Of a DNA stretch of 27,268 nucleotides, positions 23,280 to 27,268 are shown piece by piece. Location: NCBI GenBank assembly GCA_021821605.1, contig JAKACG010000004.1, positions 1 to 27,268 on the forward strand. The letters run 5' to 3'. Positions within the stretch are counted from its first letter, which is position 1. Each line of letters opens with the position of its first letter. The translations under genes and the position numbers were made by a program. A model generated the notes under the pieces. It worked only from the letters and a program-made list of their open reading frames with translations, was not told the origin of the DNA and made no database searches. The DNA is from Microcaldota archaeon (GTDB lineage Archaea; Micrarchaeota; Micrarchaeia; Micrarchaeales; CABMGC01).

Positions 23280-23609
23280 TTACCTTACTATAGATCCCTC
23301 TTTTACTTCCTTTTCAGGAGCAAGAAGAATTATCTTTTCATCCTCTCCTGCTGCAAGGAGCATACCGTTGGATAATACATTTGCAATTTTTTTAGGATCA
23401 AGATTAACTATGCATACAACTTCCCTATTAAGCAACTCCTCTTTTGAGTAATGGTTTTTAATTCCAGCGACTATGATCCTAGTCCCAACAACATCCCCAA
23501 GAAAAACCTCTAATTTATATACAGGACTTCTTGCACCTTCTATTTCCTCTACAGTTTTTATCCTGCCTACCCTAATTTCAAGCTTTGAAAAGTCTTCTAT
23601 GCTTACCAA
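23280..23609 (-). CDS. tRNA-binding OB-fold protein (MetRS-beta/CsaA-like)
   Basis: This is a stand-alone EMAP/ARC1-type tRNA-binding domain, as found at the C-terminus of methionyl-tRNA synthetase (MetG) and in CsaA. The pattern is IEDFSKLEIRVGRI, then SPVYKLEVFLGD, GTRIIVAGIKNHY and the C-terminal SNGMLLAAG. In archaea such single proteins serve as MetRS beta subunit. The start is a TTG at 23609 by the fixed spacing of the GGTGT element (4 nt); an upstream GTG at 23615 gives two more residues. It shares a promoter region with ThpR, transcribed the other way, and is followed by the UPF0200 gene. Confidence 0.88.
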   Translation of the reverse strand: MVSIEDFSKLEIRVGRIKTVEEIEGARSPVYKLEVFLGDVVGTRIIVAGIKNHYSKEELLNREVVCIVNLDPKKIANVLSNGMLLAAGEDEKIILLAPEKEVKEGSIVR

Positions 23610-23645
23610 CAACACACCAATACAACATCATAATATTACAGACCT

Positions 23646-23655
23646 ATTTATAAAT
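23646..23655. promoter_or_regulatory. Palindromic TATA box shared by divergent genes
   Basis: ATTTATAAAT is a perfect 10-bp palindrome in the 70-bp gap between ThpR (plus) and the MetRS-beta-like gene (minus). It is about 29 nt from the ThpR ATG (leaderless) and about 26 nt from a start at 23624 that would give the minus gene a 15-nt leader with its GGTG. One TATA box could therefore serve both directions. Confidence 0.5.
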
Positions 23656-23679
23656 AATTGAGCTTGGATATAGTATATC

Positions 23680-24201
23680 ATGAGAGTTTTTATCTGTATT
23701 GAGATACCAGAGGAGATAAAAAATAGTATTGCAAAAATACAGGATGCATTAGGACAACGCAACGTACGTATGGTGGATAAAAATATACTCCATTTGACAT
23801 TGAATTTTTTAGGCGATTTTAAAGAGGAAGATCTGCCTTTTTTGTATGAAAGGTTATCTAAAATTAATGTTAAAGGATTTAAGGTGTCTCTTAGAGGAGT
23901 TGACACGTTTAGAAATGGAAAAACTAGAGGCATTATTTTTGTACAGATTTTTGAGGGAAAAGTTGATGTAGAAAGATTATCTGAAAATATCAGTGATTGT
24001 CTTGAGATAAAAAACAAAGAGAAGTTCTTTGCTCACGTTACCATAGCAAGAGTAAAGGAAAGTTATGAGATTTGGGATAAAATTGAGGTATATAAAGAGA
24101 GATACTTCGGTGAGTTTTTTGTCAGCTCAATTAAGATAAAAAATAGTACACTTACAAATGAAGGGCCGGTTTATAAAGATCTAAAAGAAATTACTCTTTG
24201 A
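23680..24201 (+). CDS. thpR: RNA 2',3'-cyclic phosphodiesterase ThpR
   Basis: This 2H-family phosphoesterase (LigT/ThpR) opens 2',3'-cyclic phosphates and may act in tRNA splicing-related end processing. The two catalytic motifs are HLTLNF (H38) and HVTIAR (H119), at the usual spacing. The N-terminal MRVFICIEIPEEIK is typical. The 173 residues match the family. It is leaderless behind the palindromic TATA box. Its last 11 nt overlap the end of the convergent unrecognised gene. A role in the intron-tRNA pathway is consistent with the intron-bearing tRNA here but not shown. Confidence 0.93.
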   Translation: MRVFICIEIPEEIKNSIAKIQDALGQRNVRMVDKNILHLTLNFLGDFKEEDLPFLYERLSKINVKGFKVSLRGVDTFRNGKTRGIIFVQIFEGKVDVERLSENISDCLEIKNKEKFFAHVTIARVKESYEIWDKIEVYKERYFGEFFVSSIKIKNSTLTNEGPVYKDLKEITL

Positions 24202-24781
24202 TTAGCAGCCTTTTCCTTGAAGACTCGAACTCTTCATAAGTACTTTTGTTTATTAGCTCTCCGGGCCTATATATCCTGTTTTCGAGTAGAAGATTGTATG
24301 TCATGCCGGTTTTAGTATCGATTAGGATATGTCTTTGCTCCTTTCCGAAAAGATCTGCCTCGGATAGTACACCAATTATTTTTTTATGCAAAGAGTTAAA
24401 ACAGCTTGCAAGCTCAGCATGATTATTTTGCATTCCTATTAACCTTATCTCAATGTTGGATCTTTTTAGTTTTTTGATTAATGTATTTATAGAGGATAAC
24501 TCATTTTCTGTTAGTACAGTACTTGTCCTTAAAGCTATTGTATGAGAGGAATTAACATCAAAAAAAACAACAAGCATATCAAAGCCTATATTTGAGGTTC
24601 GTATATACCTAGTTTCATCAGAGTAGTTTTTATTTAAAAGAGTATTTGGAAGGAGCTCTATAGATCTATCAACATACCTATTTATCGAGCTATTATGTCT
24701 ATCTCCGGTATTTAATAAAAGTTGTTCAGAGCCAAAAGGAGCGTTTAGCTTTTCTCGCATTAATACATTCCATAAATCCAT
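24191..24781 (-). CDS. Unrecognised archaeal protein of 196 residues
   Basis: I do not recognise this gene. The protein is soluble, without membrane segment or signal peptide. The middle has the look of an alpha/beta fold: FDMLVVFFDVNSSHTIALR (strand), ENELSSINTLIKKLKRSN (helix), IEIRLIGMQNN (strand), and later KKIIGVLSEADLFG and RHILIDTKTG. No catalytic motif stands out. The N-terminus reads MDLWNVLMREKLNAPFG. The gene is tail-to-tail with thpR, overlapping by 11 nt. Length, codon use and lack of stops in 196 codons support that it is real. A TTAAAAAAG-type box lies about 28 nt upstream of its ATG. Confidence 0.7.
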   Translation of the reverse strand: MDLWNVLMREKLNAPFGSEQLLLNTGDRHNSSINRYVDRSIELLPNTLLNKNYSDETRYIRTSNIGFDMLVVFFDVNSSHTIALRTSTVLTENELSSINTLIKKLKRSNIEIRLIGMQNNHAELASCFNSLHKKIIGVLSEADLFGKEQRHILIDTKTGMTYNLLLENRIYRPGELINKSTYEEFESSRKRLLIKE

Positions 24782-24926
24782 TTAAGCACAGCCATTAAAA
24801 CTTTTTTAAGGTTTTTTAAGGTAATAGTATAATGAAGGCATAAAATAAAAGCTTTTTGAAGTAAATGTGTGGTAAAACTAATATAGGTAGTAATTACAAA
24901 AGAATTAAATATATTACCATACATAA

Positions 24927-24935
24927 AGTATAAAG
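24927..24935 (+). promoter_or_regulatory. TATA-like box of the rpoD operon
   Basis: AGTATAAAG is centred 33 nt before the rpoD ATG. A second AAATATATTA at 24907-24916 would give a leader of about 27 nt instead. This is the probable promoter for the rpoD, L18e, L13, S9, rpoN series and for the tRNA-Leu gene between them. Confidence 0.4.
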
Positions 24936-24963
24936 TCTGGACGCCTATTTTTGGCTGGTTTTT

Positions 24964-25536
24964 ATGAATGTGAATATTATTGAGAATACACCAACTTCAG
25001 TCAGCTTTAAGCTTACAGGAGTAGGATTTAACTTTGCTAACGCGCTTAGGAGAATAATTATGAATAGTGTCAGCTGTTTTGCAATAGACTCAGTAACGGT
25101 CTATGAGAACTCAAGCGCTATGTTTGATGAGTACTTAGCTCACAGAATAGGCTTAATACCTATAATAACCCCAAAAGGCTATACTAAAAAAGATGAGATA
25201 CTTTTTAAGCTTGTAGCTGAAGGCCCAATAACTGTATACTCAAAGGACATAAAAAGCACCGAGAAGGATGTACATGTCGCAAATGAGAACATACCAGTAA
25301 TGAAGCTAGCACAGAATCAAAAGCTAAGATTAGATGCTAAAGCAGTTTATGATATAGGAGCGAGAAGCTCAAAGTTTCAACCAGGATTGGCTACTTACAA
25401 GGCAAATGAAAAGGGAGACGAGTTTGAGTTTTACGTTGAGTCATTTGGTCAGATCCCCGCAATGGAGATTATCACTAGAGCATTAGATATAATAAGCAAT
25501 AATGTAAAAGAGATAAGCAAGGAGCTTAAGAAATAA
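24964..25536 (+). CDS. rpoD: RNA polymerase subunit D (Rpo3)
   Basis: This is the archaeal counterpart of Rpb3/alpha, which with subunit L forms the assembly platform. Signatures: FKLTGVGFNFANALRRIIMNSVSCFAIDSV at the N-terminus (split here over two adjacent strands), HRIGLIPI, and the C-terminal FYVESFGQIPAMEIITRALDII. At 190 residues it is shorter than the approximately 260-residue subunits that contain a 4Fe-4S domain, and no cysteine-rich insert is present in the middle. It is the first gene of the conserved operon rpoD-rpl18e-rpl13-rps9-rpoN, with a tRNA gene after it. Confidence 0.96.
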   Translation: MNVNIIENTPTSVSFKLTGVGFNFANALRRIIMNSVSCFAIDSVTVYENSSAMFDEYLAHRIGLIPIITPKGYTKKDEILFKLVAEGPITVYSKDIKSTEKDVHVANENIPVMKLAQNQKLRLDAKAVYDIGARSSKFQPGLATYKANEKGDEFEFYVESFGQIPAMEIITRALDIISNNVKEISKELKK

Positions 25537-25547
25537 AGTTAACCCAA

Positions 25548-25634
25548 GCGGGGGTGGCAGAGTATGGTCAAATGCGCAGGACCGAGGCTCCTGTAGCTTT
25601 AGAGCTTGCGTGAGTTCAAATCTCACCCCCCGCA
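25548..25634 (+). tRNA. tRNA-Leu(GAG), with C at position 33
   Basis: A full class II tRNA is present: acceptor GCGGGGG/CCCCCGC with discriminator A, D-stem GCA/TGC, anticodon stem CAGGA/TCCTG, a long variable arm (AGCT/AGCT with TTAG loop) and T-arm GTGAG/CTCAC with TTCAAAT. The loop CCGAGGC gives anticodon GAG (reads CUC and CUU). Position 33, almost invariably U, is C here. No intron and no encoded CCA. It lies 11 nt after rpoD and 23 nt before the L18e start, so it is probably carried on the same transcript and released by RNase P and tRNase Z. Confidence 0.9.
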
Positions 25635-25657
25635 GTAAAATGCAAAAAGGTGCAGTT

Positions 25658-26002
25658 ATGAAAATAGAAAAAGATACAACAAAAAAATGGATATTGACCT
25701 TGGAAAAGGCAAAGGAGAGTGGAAAGAATGCTGGTCTATCCGAAAGTGCAATATTTAAAGCCTCAAAACCTAGAAGGCAGCGTGTAAAGGTAACCTTACT
25801 TAAGTTGCAAAAGTATGCAAAAGATAATGATAATATAATAGTTCCAGGAAAGATTTTGGGCAATCAAAAGATTAGTAAGAAGTTCAATATTTCTGCTATA
25901 GAGTACTCTAAATCTTCTTTGGAAAGACTAAAGGAAGCAGGATGCAACGTTGTTGATATAAAAAATATGATCGAAAAGGATAACTTAAGGATTTTAGTGT
26001 GA
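25658..26002 (+). CDS. rpl18e: Large-subunit ribosomal protein L18e (eL18)
   Basis: The 114-residue protein is archaeal/eukaryotic ribosomal protein L18e of the 50S subunit, with family motifs LKAKESG-like LEKAKESGKNAG, the basic stretch FKASKPRRQRVKV, and VVPGKILGN-like IIVPGKILGNQKISKK. The ATG at 25658 is chosen because GGTGC lies 4 nt before it; the open frame reaches back into the tRNA gene, which cannot be coding. L13 follows after 4 nt. Confidence 0.95.
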   Translation: MKIEKDTTKKWILTLEKAKESGKNAGLSESAIFKASKPRRQRVKVTLLKLQKYAKDNDNIIVPGKILGNQKISKKFNISAIEYSKSSLERLKEAGCNVVDIKNMIEKDNLRILV

Positions 26003-26006
26003 TGTT

Positions 26007-26432
26007 ATGGTAGAGTATTCAATAGACGGAGAGGGTATTATTCTTGGAAGGCTTGCTAGCAAAGCTGCAAAACTTCTTCTTGAAGGTAATACCGTAAATG
26101 TATTCAATGCAGAAAAGATAGTTATGAGCGGTCATTTAAGATTCATAGTAGACAAATATAAGGAAAAGGTAGAGTTAAAAGATAAGGCAAATCCAGAGCA
26201 CTCTCCATATATATCAAGAAGGGCTGATTTATTTGTTAAAAGAATAATAAGAGGCATGCTCCCATATAGACAGCCTAAAGGAAAGAATGCTTATAAAAAT
26301 CTTAAAATATACATAGGAGTTCCTGAAGGTATGACAGAAACTAATGACTTTAAACTTAAGAAAGGAGAAGAGGTTTATGAAAACCTCATAACAATAAAGA
26401 CTCTTACAGAGAAGCTAGGATACAACAAGTGA
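26007..26432 (+). CDS. rpl13: Large-subunit ribosomal protein L13 (uL13)
   Basis: The 141-residue uL13 binds 23S rRNA early in 50S assembly. Motifs: ILGRLASKAAKLLLEG, VNVFNAEKIVMSG, FVKRIIRGMLPYRQPKGKNAYKNLKIYIGVPEG (given here as a family region, spread over about residues 72-110). The start has GTGA 4 nt upstream, overlapping the stop of L18e. The last bases overlap the beginning of the S9 translation signals, showing tight coupling. Confidence 0.96.
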   Translation: MVEYSIDGEGIILGRLASKAAKLLLEGNTVNVFNAEKIVMSGHLRFIVDKYKEKVELKDKANPEHSPYISRRADLFVKRIIRGMLPYRQPKGKNAYKNLKIYIGVPEGMTETNDFKLKKGEEVYENLITIKTLTEKLGYNK

Positions 26433-26437
26433 GCATT

Positions 26438-27022
26438 ATGGCAATTGAAAATATAGTAGAAAAAACAGTAAAGGCTCCTAAAGGAGTCAAGGATTTAGAT
26501 AAGGAGTTAAGCGAGTTTAACCAAACAACTTCGCAAACGCAAAGCACTCAAAAAACCGCTAGAAAGAGCACAGTAAAAAAAGCTCCAAAAACTAAAAAAA
26601 GCAGAAATGTAGGAAAGGTATTTATTGAAAAAGGAAAAAGAAAGGAGGCAGTAGCAAGGGCAAGCCTTTTTGGTAATGGCACAGGAGAGATACTTCTTAA
26701 TGGGATAAATATACAGTACATACAGCCTAAGGAGATAAAAGAGATAATAATGGAGCCTTTGAATATAGCACCCATGGCAAAGGAAATATCCTTAAAGTCC
26801 AATATAAAAATAAATGTATATGGAGGAGGAGTAAGCGGGAGAGCTCAAGCTGCAAGAAATGCGCTTGCAAAGGTTATAGTTAAGGCTTCAGGAAGCGAGG
26901 AGCTTAAAAATATATTTATGGAGTATGATAGGAATATACTTGTTGACGACCATAGGCGTGTAGAGCCTAAGAAGTTCAAAGGTCCTAAGGCAAGAGCAAG
27001 ATTCCAGACATCATACAGATAA
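26438..27022 (+). CDS. rps9: Small-subunit ribosomal protein S9 (uS9) with N-terminal extension
   Basis: The C-terminal 135 residues are ordinary uS9 of the 30S subunit: [15 protein letters not shown], the [21 protein letters not shown] region, and the tail [16 protein letters not shown] that reaches the P site. The first 58 residues are an extra, disordered stretch, acidic and Gln/Thr-rich at first and then lysine-rich ([18 protein letters not shown]). ATG 26438 is selected because GTGA lies 5 nt before it; a GTG at 26429 overlaps the L13 stop. The gene follows L13 by 5 nt. Confidence 0.95.
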   Translation: MAIENIVEKTVKAPKGVKDLDKELSEFNQTTSQTQSTQKTARKSTVKKAPKTKKSRNVGKVFIEKGKRKEAVARASLFGNGTGEILLNGINIQYIQPKEIKEIIMEPLNIAPMAKEISLKSNIKINVYGGGVSGRAQAARNALAKVIVKASGSEELKNIFMEYDRNILVDDHRRVEPKKFKGPKARARFQTSYR

Positions 27023-27033
27023 TTTGTGATACT

Positions 27034-27234
27034 ATGATGATTCCAGTTAGATGTTTTTCATGTGGCCAGGTAATTGCTGATAAATGGGAAGAGTACGATA
27101 GAAGAGTTAATAAAAACAAGGAGGAGCCTGGAAAGGTACTTGATGATATGAAAATCTCAAGGTACTGCTGCAGAAGGATGATGATAGGCCATGTGGACAT
27201 AATAGATGACATAATAAATTATAGCAGGAAATAA
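27034..27234 (+). CDS. rpoN: RNA polymerase subunit N (Rpo10)
   Basis: The 66-residue zinc-binding subunit of RNA polymerase corresponds to Rpb10. The four zinc ligands are in the N-terminal RCFSCG and the RYCCRR motif, and the MMIPVRCF start matches the family. GTGA lies 4 nt before the ATG. It follows S9 by 11 nt and closes the visible part of the operon; in related archaea rpoK or a further translation gene follows. The following 34 nt to the window edge contain no complete gene. Confidence 0.96.
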   Translation: MMIPVRCFSCGQVIADKWEEYDRRVNKNKEEPGKVLDDMKISRYCCRRMMIGHVDIIDDIINYSRK

Positions 27235-27268
27235 TTGAAAACATATAAATAATACGATGAATAATACT

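Noticed and set aside
27257..27268. Start of a new gene at the right edge (ATG at 27257)
   Set aside because: Only four codons are visible and neither the TATA distance nor a Shine-Dalgarno supports it.
1..27268. CRISPR array, insertion sequence, integrase or toxin-antitoxin operon
   Set aside because: No regularly spaced repeats, transposase motifs or toxin families were seen anywhere in the window.

Overview
The window comes from a low-GC archaeon. The evidence is an archaeal information-processing set (RNA polymerase subunits D and N, ribosomal proteins L18e, L13 and S9, SRP54, RNase P proteins p30 and Pop5, aCPSF2-type beta-CASP nuclease, Mre11, a DRG GTPase), tRNA genes without encoded CCA, one tRNA with a bulge-helix-bulge intron, TATA boxes about 26 nt upstream of many starts, and a GGTGA-type Shine-Dalgarno. 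Compact spacing, small split genes, a tail of ARMAN/DPANN-style surface proteins (class III signal peptide plus DUF2341-like region) and tandem BofA-like membrane proteins suggest a DPANN lineage of the Parvarchaeota/Micrarchaeota type; that placement is inference. No insertion sequence, CRISPR array, phage module or plasmid replication gene was seen, so this looks like chromosomal core interspersed with lineage-specific small genes.

Layout. 1-1618: ABC-2 exporter (ATPase cut by the left edge, plus permease). 1716-4631: 2-Cys peroxiredoxin, a four-TM protein with a cytoplasmic PLD-like tail, and an M16 zinc peptidase. 4739-5677: divergent winged-helix regulator and VOC/glyoxalase-like protein. 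5829-7212: accessory membrane patch with two tandem BofA-like proteins, a surface protein and a 39-residue basic protein ending in a hairpin terminator. 7353-7464: intron-containing tRNA-Ile(UAU). 7534-11606: SRP54, a 26-residue basic peptide on the other strand, DRG GTPase, RNase P p30 and Pop5, and a single-OB SSB. 11642-14007 (minus): aCPSF2, family-4-like uracil-DNA glycosylase and a CMP/guanine-type deaminase. 14082-16910: a membrane-anchored winged-helix protein and the beta and alpha subunits of ADP-forming acetyl-CoA synthetase. 17134-21783: a large class III signal-peptide surface protein, Mre11, an Asn-rich anchored exoprotein and the A24-type prepilin peptidase. 21895-21965: a strongly foldable GC-rich RNA candidate. 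22040-24781: winged-helix protein, O6-alkylguanine alkyltransferase, UPF0200 kinase-like protein, MetRS-beta/CsaA-like tRNA-binding protein, ThpR and one unrecognised protein. 24964-27234: rpoD, tRNA-Leu(GAG), L18e, L13, S9 and rpoN in the conserved archaeal order.

How the genes fit together. The acetyl-CoA synthetase pair would make ATP from acetyl-CoA. The peroxiredoxin, SSB, Mre11, alkyltransferase and UDG cover oxidative and DNA damage. The prepilin peptidase is the expected processor of the class III signal protein about 2 kb away. Many starts fall into two classes, either leaderless with TATA about 26 nt upstream, or with GTGA (occasionally GTGC/GTGT) 4-5 nt before the start codon; this rule settles several ambiguous starts, including two TTG starts.

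The most unusual observations are tRNA-Ile with a UAU anticodon in a genome that prefers ATA codons, tRNA-Leu(GAG) with C instead of U at position 33, the 71-nt structured RNA candidate at 21895-21965, and two tiny lysine-rich genes with good translation signals. I did not find a clear new defence or mobile system.
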